Assembly (NCBI GenBank): GCA_021797055.1
Contig: JAKAAI010000046.1
Coordinates: 1-14,258, forward strand
Direction of reading: 5' to 3'
DNA length: 14,258 nt
Source of the DNA: Thermoplasmata archaeon
GTDB lineage: Archaea > Thermoplasmatota > Thermoplasmata > Thermoplasmatales > Thermoplasmataceae
Shown here: one piece after another, positions 7,319 to 12,823 of the stretch
How positions within the stretch are numbered: position 1 is the first letter of the stretch
Layout: each line of letters starts with the position of its first letter
Notes under the pieces: model-generated
Seen by the model: only the letters and a program-made list of their open reading frames with translations
The model's database searches: none
Told to the model about the DNA's origin: nothing
Position numbers and translations under genes: made by a program

Positions 7319-7599
7319 TTATTGACCTCAAGACATCAATTGATATGCCTATTAAATTTGTGTTGAAAAGTTCAATTACAATCATATCTCCTGGTTCGAA
7401 GAATTTTATAAGTTGTCGTTTGAACATAGTGAACAAATACTCATGTACTTCGACGTTCTTCTATGAGAAAAGTTCCTTAAGCGAACTTTGTAACCACCAC
7501 TCATAGGTATTTCCTTCTACTAATCTGATGAATACATGTACCCTGTATTAAGCAAGATTAGACAACCCACGTTTCCGCGAAATATTGTATGAATAAAAC
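7319..7599. other. Intergenic region, no gene seen
   Basis: 281 bp between the methyltransferase start and the stop of the DsrE-like gene. It holds the methyltransferase Shine-Dalgarno element (7325-7330) and an AT-rich stretch near 7350 that may be its TATA box. A perfect inverted repeat AAAGTTC/GAACTTT lies at 7469-7489, with a 7-base spacer that contains CTTAAG. No reading frame with recognisable content was found on either strand. Confidence 0.5.
7469..7489. repeat. Perfect 7-bp inverted repeat
   Basis: AAAGTTC (7469-7475), spacer CTTAAGC, GAACTTT (7483-7489). It lies in a gene-free stretch about 120 bp beyond the stop codon of the leftward DsrE-like gene. It may form a hairpin in RNA, but no T-run follows, so it is not an obvious terminator; a protein-binding site is the alternative. 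Confidence 0.35.
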
Positions 7600-7917
7600 T
7601 CAAAGATTCAGATAAATCCAGCCATTTGATTGTTTTCTTGCTATTTCAACGAAACTTGCCGGGACAGAGATAACGCCGGGAACAAGATCGTTTTCTGAGA
7701 TGTTTCTTTCTTTCATAGCGACCCCACACGCTACGACTTTCACTTTTTGCAAGCCAAGAATGGGAGATATTACTCCTTTCTCGATCACTGCAGATATGCC
7801 GCTTTCAAGATACACCATCTCTATTTCTTCTACATCGTTGAGCTTCGACATATTTGTGGCTGCTATTATAGAAACTGGAATTTTATGTTCCTCGGACACT
7901 TCAAATATAATTTTCAT
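7600..7917 (-). CDS. DsrE/DsrF-like small protein (COG1416 type)
   Basis: A 105-residue soluble alpha/beta protein of the DsrE superfamily, whose members carry or relay sulfane sulfur on a conserved Cys. The central block VVACGVAMKERNISENDLVPGV (62-82) is the family hallmark: Cys64 occupies the sulfur-carrying position, followed by a charged helix and the ...DLxPGV turn, and the C-terminal EIARKQSNGWIYL is typical of the COG1416 branch. The start is ATG at 7917; an AT-rich possible promoter lies near 7955-7965. It is a singleton on the minus strand, separated from the CARF-like regulator by a decayed transposon, but its family matches the second DsrE-like protein of the nearby sulfur operon (10619-10966). 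Substrate and partner are unknown. Confidence 0.82.
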   Translation of the reverse strand: MKIIFEVSEEHKIPVSIIAATNMSKLNDVEEIEMVYLESGISAVIEKGVISPILGLQKVKVVACGVAMKERNISENDLVPGVISVPASFVEIARKQSNGWIYLNL

Positions 7918-8166
7918 AGTTAGATATTGCTTTCACTTTCTTAAGCTATAGGGTAAATTTATTGAAGGATTTACTATATTAATCCTGAGCAAGTGAAAGT
8001 TCTATTATTATATTGTTTTTCATTGCAACAAACGAGAATTTTCATGACATCTCTCGGTCTTTTTCCAGAATCCTTTTTTGATGTCCCCTGTAGATTATGT
8101 GCAAAGATTTTCAGTCTAGTCCCATATGTTTTCATTGGAAATAATCCAAAAATTTTTAACATTTGC

Positions 8167-8196
8167 GAGCGGGATTCCCCTTTCGCAAGAGAGGGG
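8167..8196 (+). repeat. Hairpin repeat, copy 1 (IS605-type end-like)
   Basis: A 30-base segment containing CCCC TTTCGCAAGAGA GGGG, able to fold into a GC-clamped hairpin. It matches 8390-8419 at 25 of 30 positions, in direct orientation and 223 bp apart. It is followed directly by GATGAAAC and by the zinc-finger part of the tnpB relic. Confidence 0.5.
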
Positions 8197-8431
8197 ATGA
8201 AACCGAACCTACCTGTATCACAAACATATGATATTCCTGTCCGCTGATATACAGAAGTGAAAGTGGTCGGATTGCATATTGCTTCATGCGTGCCTGCCAT
8301 CCGTAAAGTCAGATGGCTTAACATGAGGGAAAGAGTACCTTCGGGCCGAGTGGAATTCAAGCCCAAGGAGATTCCGCGAGCAACCTTTGAAGCGGGAAGC
8401 CCCTTTCGAAAGATAGGGGAGGAGATCACTC
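8191..8431 (+). pseudogene. tnpB: Decayed 3' end of a TnpB (IS200/IS605 OrfB) gene
   Basis: A single frame reads GMKPNLPVSQTYDIPVR, then a TGA (8245-8247), then YTEVKVVGLHIASCVPA... to ...RATFEAGSPFRKIGEEITL. This fits the C-terminus of archaeal TnpB: the segment TYD-I-PV-R-stop looks like the zinc-ribbon TYD-C-PV-C-G with both Cys codons and the Gly codon changed by single bases (TGT to ATT needs two, TGC to CGC and GGA to TGA one each), the RuvC-III DRD region is missing, and EAGSP near the end is a common archaeal TnpB C-terminal motif. In live elements this DNA also encodes the 3' part of the omega RNA, which would end after the hairpin at 8390-8419. The rest of tnpB and any tnpA are absent. 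The reverse strand is open by coincidence. The identification rests on recalled family motifs, not on an alignment. Confidence 0.5.
8390..8419 (+). repeat. Hairpin repeat, copy 2 (probable omega RNA / right-end hairpin)
   Basis: A 30-base segment with CCCC TTTCGAAAGATA GGGG, encoding GSPFRKIG within the tnpB relic. In IS605-type elements a hairpin next to the right end forms the terminal part of the omega RNA just before the guide. It lies 12 bp from the regulator's stop codon. Confidence 0.5.
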
Positions 8432-9058
8432 TCACATCAGAAAAAGTTTACCAAATTCAGTTAACGAGTGAATATATGGATAGTTTCTTTTCCCTGCGCC
8501 ATTTCTCATGACCAGTCCAAACGATAAAAGATTTTTCAGTCTTCGCGAAGTAGCTGAGTTTGTTATCTTCACGGAAAGGGAAAGTTCTTCAATTGTTTTT
8601 CCACTATTTGACATTTCTTTCATTAGATCCATATACGGACCTTTGTAGATGTTGACCTTCTTCAATTTTTTGACATTGATTACGGTAGTTGAATCTTGAT
8701 ATTTATCATAAACTACCATCAAAATATTTTCGTTATATGCATGAATGGTAAGTGCTGAAACCCCTATTCCTGATCCACATGATATATTAACCCATGTTGG
8801 CGTCCTTTTGGATTTACAGATCTTCTGCAGAACAAGAAATATCTGAAAAAAATTACCAACATCCTTAATCTCAATAAATTCGGGTTTCACTCCCTTGAAT
8901 TTGAGGAAATCTATAATCTTGCGCTTAGAATCCTTATATTCTAATTTTGAATCACATATTATTATTAATTTCGAAATCTTAGGAATATTTGAGAAAAATG
9001 GCTTTACAATGTATTCTCCTTCTTGATCTAAAATTGCAATCCCAAAATTCTCAACCAT
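8432..9058 (-). CDS. CARF-like sensor domain fused to winged helix-turn-helix regulator
   Basis: A 208-residue soluble protein. Residues 1-130 look like a Rossmann-type CARF domain: strand KISKLIIICD (27-36), a helix with K/E-rich linker, strand KPEFIEIKDV, a long helix, then TPTWVNISCGSGIGVSALTIHAY (87-109), where NISCGSG takes the place of the CARF ligand-binding N-x-(S/T)-G-G-T loop. Residues 143-208 fit a winged helix: MKEMSNSGKTIEELSLSVKITNSATSRRLKNLLSFGLVMRNG with a recognition helix near 169-180. The layout resembles Csa3 and the haloarchaeal HFX_2341-type regulators, but no CRISPR array or cas gene is in the window. It is divergent from the sulfur-transport operon, so local regulation is the likely job. 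TTTATTAA (9079-9086) about 25 nt upstream implies a leaderless mRNA. Its stop codon abuts the tnpB relic, so the C-terminus may be slightly altered. AT-rich. The ligand is unknown. Confidence 0.68.
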   Translation of the reverse strand: MVENFGIAILDQEGEYIVKPFFSNIPKISKLIIICDSKLEYKDSKRKIIDFLKFKGVKPEFIEIKDVGNFFQIFLVLQKICKSKRTPTWVNISCGSGIGVSALTIHAYNENILMVVYDKYQDSTTVINVKKLKKVNIYKGPYMDLMKEMSNSGKTIEELSLSVKITNSATSRRLKNLLSFGLVMRNGAGKRNYPYIHSLTEFGKLFLM

Positions 9059-9078
9059 TTTTATTTATGATGCGCTAA

Positions 9079-9086
9079 TTAATAAA
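9079..9086 (-). promoter_or_regulatory. TATA-like box of the CARF-like regulator gene
   Basis: TTTATTAA on the minus strand, centred about 25 nt upstream of the ATG at 9058, which implies a leaderless transcript. The 15-bp palindrome at 9102-9116 begins 16 bp upstream of it. Confidence 0.5.
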
Positions 9087-9101
9087 TTTTGTGCAACGTT
9101 T

Positions 9102-9128
9102 CGCAAAATACTTGCGATTGTGTATTTT
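9102..9128. promoter_or_regulatory. Overlapping inverted repeats in the divergent promoter region (candidate operator)
   Basis: Two perfect inverted repeats overlap here: CGCAA-AATAC-TTGCG (9102-9116), and AAAATAC (9105-9111) with GTATTTT (9122-9128) around a 10-bp spacer. They lie between the TATA-like boxes of the two divergent genes. This is the natural place for a dimeric winged-helix protein to control its own gene and the transporter operon. Binding by the adjacent regulator is inference. Confidence 0.45.
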
Positions 9129-9140
9129 AATGAATGCATT

Positions 9141-9150
9141 CTAATATTAT
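9141..9150 (+). promoter_or_regulatory. TATA-like box of the sulfur-transport operon
   Basis: CTAATATTAT centred about 32 nt upstream of the ATG at 9178, giving an expected leader of only a few bases. No Shine-Dalgarno element precedes this ATG. Confidence 0.4.
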
Positions 9151-9177
9151 TCTCTTCTTATTTCTTACTGATAAGTT

Positions 9178-10575
9178 ATGACAGAAAATATGACTCATAA
9201 AATTGCTGAAGATGAATCGTACAAGAAAGACAAATATATCTTCTGGAAAGCTGTCTATGTTCTTTTGATCCTTGCACTATCATTGTTAATAGCCGGTCTG
9301 ATAATGCAGTATGTTTTTCATCAGACGAAGGCACCTCTCCTACTCGGACTAATAGTGGCGCTTCCTCTTGCCATACCATTGGAGCTCTGGAATTTTACTG
9401 ATCCAGACACTCTGTTCCGAGTCATGGCTTTTCAAGACAGATTCTTAATGGTGTGTTTTGGTTTTGCCATAGGTGTAGGTTCAATATTGCTCTATCTTGT
9501 GGCCCTGATTACACATCCAAATTTTGGAATAAAAGATTTCTTCGTCCCTGGAATTGTGATTGGCGGACTTATATTTGGAGCAGGAGTTGGTCTCGCAGGT
9601 TACTATCCAGGAACTATTTGGATAGCACTCGGACAGGGAAGACGAGATGCAATATACGCGGCTTTGGGTGGATTGTTGGGTGCATTTACCTGGTCTGTAA
9701 TATTCGGAAACGTAAAATGGTTTTTCTGGGACACTTTAAATTATGGGCCAATTACTTGGGCATCAATATTCGGAATAACAAGTAAAATAGATGTATTTCT
9801 GGTCAGCCTAATATTCGGATCAATCCTGATTGCTGTATTTCTTCTTCTTCCCAGGTATCCAGGAACGAAGGTAAAAAATTCTTGTGGTTATCATATGCTT
9901 GGAAAAAGTAAGAAAAAAATAACTTTTGATTTGGTGATAAACGAAGACTTCGAAAAGTACCCGAAAGCGAATAAATACTTAACTCGAATTATCAATGAAA
10001 GCAGTACAGAAAACGCAAGAATGACTATTCCTCTAGGTCTTGCTTTCACAATCACGGCTGTGGCGGTAATAATATTACATCAAATATTTGGGGAATCAAC
10101 GACATTTTCATGGATAGGAGCGCAGCTGTCATATCTGGTGAATCCAACCTGGGCAGCATCAAATGCATATTTTCAATTATTTGGTGGGCTTCATATCGTT
10201 AATGGAGTAGCAGTTAATCTTCCTTTTAGTGAGATTGGTTGGGAACCATTCACAGATTTAAGTTCATTTCTTGGAGGTTTGATTGCGGCCACTCTTATAT
10301 CCAGAAGATACATGGGATTCAAACCACAAGTGCCAAAGATATGGAGCAGAAGTCATAATCCAAAGTACAGACCTATTGGTGCATTCGTAGGAGCATTCAT
10401 GGTACTATTCGGGGCAAGAATGGCCAATGGATGTGCTTCTGGTCATATTCTCAGTGGAGATATTCAAATGGCGGTGTCAAGCTTCGTATTCATGATATTC
10501 GTTCTCATTGGGGCATGGATAATGCTTAGGTACTTCATGCACATGAAAATTAACTCATGGGGATACACTAAATAA
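9178..10575 (+). CDS. Fused YeeE/YedE-family sulfur-compound transporter
   Basis: A 465-residue membrane protein of the YeeE/YedE family, whose studied members (TsuA) take up thiosulfate by relaying it along conserved Cys residues. The two halves differ. The first (about 85-225) carries GAGVGLAGYYPGTIWIALGQGRRDAIYAALGG (134-164), the DUF6691-type signature. The second (about 285-450) carries GARMANGCASGHILSGDIQMAVSS (412-435), the classic YeeE signature with Cys419. In many bacteria these are two adjacent small genes; here they are one chain joined by a charged cytosolic-looking linker (about 230-280). The first-half motif reads YYPGT where CPGT is usual, so one expected Cys is a Tyr. Cys236 lies in the linker. 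It heads an operon with a DsrE-like carrier and a TauE permease. Thiosulfate, persulfide and selenium compounds are all possible substrates. AT-rich codon use. Confidence 0.85.
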   Translation: MTENMTHKIAEDESYKKDKYIFWKAVYVLLILALSLLIAGLIMQYVFHQTKAPLLLGLIVALPLAIPLELWNFTDPDTLFRVMAFQDRFLMVCFGFAIGVGSILLYLVALITHPNFGIKDFFVPGIVIGGLIFGAGVGLAGYYPGTIWIALGQGRRDAIYAALGGLLGAFTWSVIFGNVKWFFWDTLNYGPITWASIFGITSKIDVFLVSLIFGSILIAVFLLLPRYPGTKVKNSCGYHMLGKSKKKITFDLVINEDFEKYPKANKYLTRIINESSTENARMTIPLGLAFTITAVAVIILHQIFGESTTFSWIGAQLSYLVNPTWAASNAYFQLFGGLHIVNGVAVNLPFSEIGWEPFTDLSSFLGGLIAATLISRRYMGFKPQVPKIWSRSHNPKYRPIGAFVGAFMVLFGARMANGCASGHILSGDIQMAVSSFVFMIFVLIGAWIMLRYFMHMKINSWGYTK

Positions 10576-10607
10576 GAGTGGCTATTTACTAAATAACAAT
10601 TGAAGAT

Positions 10608-10613
10608 GGTGAT
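10608..10613 (+). promoter_or_regulatory. Shine-Dalgarno element of the second DsrE-like gene
   Basis: GGTGAT lies five bases before the ATG at 10619 and fits the archaeal anti-Shine-Dalgarno sequence, as expected for an internal operon gene; it supports this start. Confidence 0.55.
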
Positions 10614-10618
10614 AGGAA

Positions 10619-10966
10619 ATGGCAAAAATACTTGTAATGTTGATCACAGGAAAAGACAACATAAACACCGAGATGGTTGCATTCAGCTTTGCATTCAACG
10701 CGGTTAAGAATGCGAAGGCCAATGTTGAATTCCTATTCCTTGGAAGGGGAGTCCAGGCTGCAAACAAGAATCAGAAGAGTTCCCCACAGTTCTTAGATCA
10801 GATCAATATGATCAGGAATGAAGGCATACACATGAAGATATGCAAGATAAGCATGGCAGGCGAAGGTCTCACTGAGAATGATATCTTCCCGGGGATCGAC
10901 ATGGTATTGGGTGGAGTAGAGACGAATGACAGGATAGATGATGGATATACAGTAATAACGTTCTAG
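10619..10966 (+). CDS. DsrE/DsrF-like sulfur-carrier protein
   Basis: A 115-residue DsrE-fold protein. The N-terminal strand AKILVMLITGKDN is typical of the superfamily; IHMKICKISMAGEGLTENDIFPGI (70-93) contains Cys75 at the position of the active-site Cys of DsrE, which carries persulfide sulfur. It sits between the YeeE-type transporter (43 bp upstream) and the TauE/SafE permease (9 bp downstream), so a cytosolic role in accepting sulfur from the transporter and passing it on is the natural inference. GC content seems higher than in the transporter gene. It differs from the DsrE-like protein at 7600-7917, so the two are not recent duplicates. DsrF- and DsrH-type partners are absent, so it would act as a homomer. 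Confidence 0.82.
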   Translation: MAKILVMLITGKDNINTEMVAFSFAFNAVKNAKANVEFLFLGRGVQAANKNQKSSPQFLDQINMIRNEGIHMKICKISMAGEGLTENDIFPGIDMVLGGVETNDRIDDGYTVITF

Positions 10967-10975
10967 GCCATCTAA

Positions 10976-11764
10976 ATGTATCCTTTAACAGATCTGCAAA
11001 TAATCCTCTCCGTAATATCTGGAATACTTGTTGGTTTCTCCCTTGGCTTGATCGGTGGTGGTGGGTCGATACTTGCTATCCCCCTCCTGATATATTTCGT
11101 TGGATACGATCATCCACATCTTGTTATAGGAACGACAGCTCTAGCTGTAGGTATAAACGCATACCTCAACCTCATACCACACACACTGAAGAAGAATGTT
11201 AATTACAAGACTGGCGTGATTTTCACCGTTCCGGGAATAGCTGGTGTATTGGCGGGATCAGAACTCGGCCTTCTAACCCCTGGGACGTTTCTCCTATTCT
11301 TCTTCGGCTTCCTCATGATTGCCATAGCGTTATACATGCTCAAGAGGAAGTGTGTTGACATGTCGGAAAACGAGAGGAAGGTATCGAAATCTTATCTCAC
11401 CCTCATACTCACGGGCATAACCGTTGGTTTTGCATCTGGGTACTTCGGTATTGGCGGGGGGTTCCTTATAGTCCCTGGTCTACTCTTCGGTGGAGGCCTT
11501 AACATCATTCAGGCAGTAGGCACATCCCTGATGTCCGTGGGGACCTTCGGTGTTGTTACTGCAGCAAGATATGCCATCAGTGGCGATCTGAACATAGTCA
11601 TATCCGGATTGTTCATCGTGGGCGGAGTTCTCGGCGGTTGGGTAGGTGCGAGATATGCAAGCAGAGTACCTAAGAGGAGGCTCACACAGATATTTGCTAT
11701 AATCGTAATCGTCGTTGCGATTTACATAATATACCAGAATTATGGTGTAGTTTTTCATCTATAA
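10976..11764 (+). CDS. TauE/SafE (TSUP) family permease
   Basis: A 262-residue membrane protein with about eight helices in two inverted-repeat halves. Each half carries the glycine-rich family motif: GLIGGGGSILAIPLLIY (24-40) and YFGIGGGFLIVPGLL (156-170). TSUP proteins move sulfur-containing or carboxylate anions (sulfite, sulfoacetate, sulfolactate, thiosulfate, lactate have been proposed for members), often outward. The ATG at 10976 follows the DsrE stop by nine bases without a clear ribosome-binding site, so it is probably coupled to the upstream gene. As the third gene of the set it may export sulfite or another oxidised end product, or import a sulfonate; direction and substrate are not readable from sequence. 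A short loop at 125-138 (about CVDMSENERKVSKS) joins the halves. Confidence 0.9.
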   Translation: MYPLTDLQIILSVISGILVGFSLGLIGGGGSILAIPLLIYFVGYDHPHLVIGTTALAVGINAYLNLIPHTLKKNVNYKTGVIFTVPGIAGVLAGSELGLLTPGTFLLFFFGFLMIAIALYMLKRKCVDMSENERKVSKSYLTLILTGITVGFASGYFGIGGGFLIVPGLLFGGGLNIIQAVGTSLMSVGTFGVVTAARYAISGDLNIVISGLFIVGGVLGGWVGARYASRVPKRRLTQIFAIIVIVVAIYIIYQNYGVVFHL

Positions 11765-11900
11765 GGTTCCCCACTGATGTGCTCCCTTTATCATCTGGAC
11801 AGTTATAAGAGAGAATATATAGAACTAAGTAGATACAAGGGGGAGTCCAGAGGGGGTTTTGCAGACTTCCTGCGCACTTCCCTTGGAACAGGTGATGCGC
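11765..11900. other. Intergenic region, probable IS3 left end
   Basis: 136 bp from the TauE stop to the preferred orfA ATG. A G-rich stretch (AAGGGGGAGTCCAGAGGGGG, 11838-11857) may be part of the IS3 left terminal repeat, but the partner repeat is lost with the truncated right end, so this cannot be confirmed. GGTGAT at 11891-11896 is a Shine-Dalgarno element four bases before the ATG at 11901. Confidence 0.35.
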
Positions 11901-12173
11901 ATGCCTGAGAAATTCACAGTTGAGCAGAAGGAGCAGATTGTCATTGAATCATTCACGGCCACAAACATTGCCGAACTGTGCAGAAGGCACGGCGTTTCTG
12001 TGGCACAGTTCCACAGATGGAAGGAACGCTTCCTTGAAGGTGGAAGGAAAGGTCTGGGTGAATCATCAAAGGGAAATGAATACCAGAAGGAGATTGACGA
12101 TCTCAAGAGACTGGTGGGCGATCAGGCCCTTGTTATTGATGCTTTAAAAAAAAGTCGACAGGGGAGGAAATAG
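11901..12173 (+). CDS. IS3-family transposase OrfA
   Basis: A 90-residue DNA-binding subunit from the ATG at 11901; a TTG (11859), GTG (11892) and ATG (11895) upstream are in frame, but GGTGAT at 11891-11896 lies ideally for 11901. MPEKFTVEQKEQIVIES begins the helix-turn-helix, with the recognition part NIAELCRRHGVSVAQFHRWKERF, followed by a coiled coil (EYQKEIDDLKRLVGDQALVIDALKKS), the leucine-zipper-like dimer region of IS3 OrfA. At 12146-12153 a run of eight A (in TTA AAA AAA AG) allows slipping by -1, after which the new frame is open straight into orfB, making the OrfAB transposase. The gene itself looks intact, although its element is not. Confidence 0.88.
   Translation: MPEKFTVEQKEQIVIESFTATNIAELCRRHGVSVAQFHRWKERFLEGGRKGLGESSKGNEYQKEIDDLKRLVGDQALVIDALKKSRQGRK
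12144..12155 (+). promoter_or_regulatory. Probable programmed -1 frameshift site of the IS3 element
   Basis: A run of eight A at 12146-12153 near the orfA 3' end. orfB lies in the -1 frame relative to orfA, and the -1 frame is open from the run through the orfB ATG at 12176. A GGGGAGG follows at 12161-12167, which also serves as a Shine-Dalgarno element for separate orfB initiation. IS3 elements classically make OrfAB this way. Confidence 0.65.
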
Positions 12174-12175
12174 CC

Positions 12176-12589
12176 ATGGCCATTGAAACCCTCAGGCCTG
12201 CAATGGCCACATCAAGGATATCAAGGGCAATGGATGTCCCCAGATCATCCATCTACTACAGAAAGATCGGAAAGTCGGGAATGCGGAAGCCCAGAATCTC
12301 AGAGAACATTGAAGCTGAGATAATCCGGATATCTGCAGAGCGGACAACCTACGGTTACAGGAGAATATGGGCATTGCTGAGGAATTCCGGCATCCATGTG
12401 AACATCAAGACTGTCCGGAGGATCATGAGGAGAAACAGCCTTGCACTGCCATATGCAAGGCATAAGAATCGCACAAGAACAAAGGATCTCACGAAGCCTG
12501 ATAACACTGACAGGTTATGGGAGACAGACATCCACTATGTTGGTACTGCAAGGGACGGAATGCACTATCTCATGTCCATCAAGGACTGA
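12176..12589 (+). pseudogene. IS3-family transposase OrfB, 3' truncated
   Basis: 137 residues remain of an expected 270-290. The N-terminal HTH_21-like part is present (SRAMDVPRSSIYYRK and the TTYGYRRIWALLRN block), then the start of the integrase core: RLWETDIHYVG with the first catalytic Asp118, ending MSIKD followed by a TGA. The second Asp and the Glu of the DDE triad are absent, so the product is inactive. GGGGAGG (12161-12167) lies eight bases before the ATG. The sequence after 12589 shows no further OrfB homology in any frame that I can see, and none reappears right of the neighbouring IS110 element, so the 3' half has been deleted rather than merely interrupted. Confidence 0.88.
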
Positions 12590-12823
12590 GTGTAATAAGA
12601 GATCGAAACCTATGTCCACCGAATTACTATGTAAATTTGGAATCTGATGATCGGTGGAATTAGGGAGGGGGTGTTTCTGATGCATGCAGGTTTGGATCTG
12701 TTCGGGCTGGGTCGCCACTTATCACCAGTACCATTGATTTGCACATTCCTTCATTGGTGAAGGTCATAGGTGTTTGTGGTAGGTGAATTGCTCCCCAATG
12801 ATCATAGGGTTCTGGAGAATAAA
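12590..12823 (+). ncRNA. Candidate bridge RNA region of the IS110 element
   Basis: 234 bp without a credible reading frame lie directly upstream of the IS110 transposase. In IS110-group elements this left non-coding end encodes the bridge RNA that directs recombination. A perfect 8-bp stem TCCACCGA (12615-12622)/TCGGTGGA (12651-12658) encloses a 28-base loop; farther on, CACCA (12723-12727) can pair with TGGTG (12755-12759), and CTCC/GGAG bracket a possible hairpin just before the start codon. These fit a multi-stem structured RNA, but loop pairing to target or donor ends was not verified, and the element may be dead. Confidence 0.35.

Larger units (their letters stand above)
11830..12589 (+). 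mobile_element. Truncated IS3-family insertion sequence
   Basis: Holds orfA, a -1 frameshift site and about half of orfB. The right half, including the last two catalytic residues and the right terminal repeat, is missing. The left boundary is approximate and the right boundary is where orfB homology appears to stop. The element cannot move on its own. Confidence 0.75.

Noticed and set aside
7460..7495. A transcription terminator
   Set aside because: The inverted repeat at 7469-7489 has no T-run after it on either strand, and it lies far from the neighbouring stop codon.
8167..8203. A CRISPR-repeat-like unit (GC-rich hairpin ending GATGAAAC)
   Set aside because: Only one unit ends this way; the related copy at 8390-8419 is followed by different sequence, and there are no regularly spaced further repeats.
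7974..8435. A 153-codon open frame on the minus strand across the tnpB relic
   Set aside because: It is antisense to the EAGSP-type TnpB C-terminal segment, contains the hairpin repeats, has no recognisable domain and no promoter or ribosome-binding site that I can see.
9453..9785. A 110-codon plus-strand open frame
   Set aside because: A shifted-frame shadow inside the YeeE-type transporter, rich in Trp, Arg and Cys as expected of out-of-frame reading.
12680..12690. TGCATGCA as a recombination core or operator
   Set aside because: An 8-bp palindrome occurs often by chance, and nothing places it at an element boundary.
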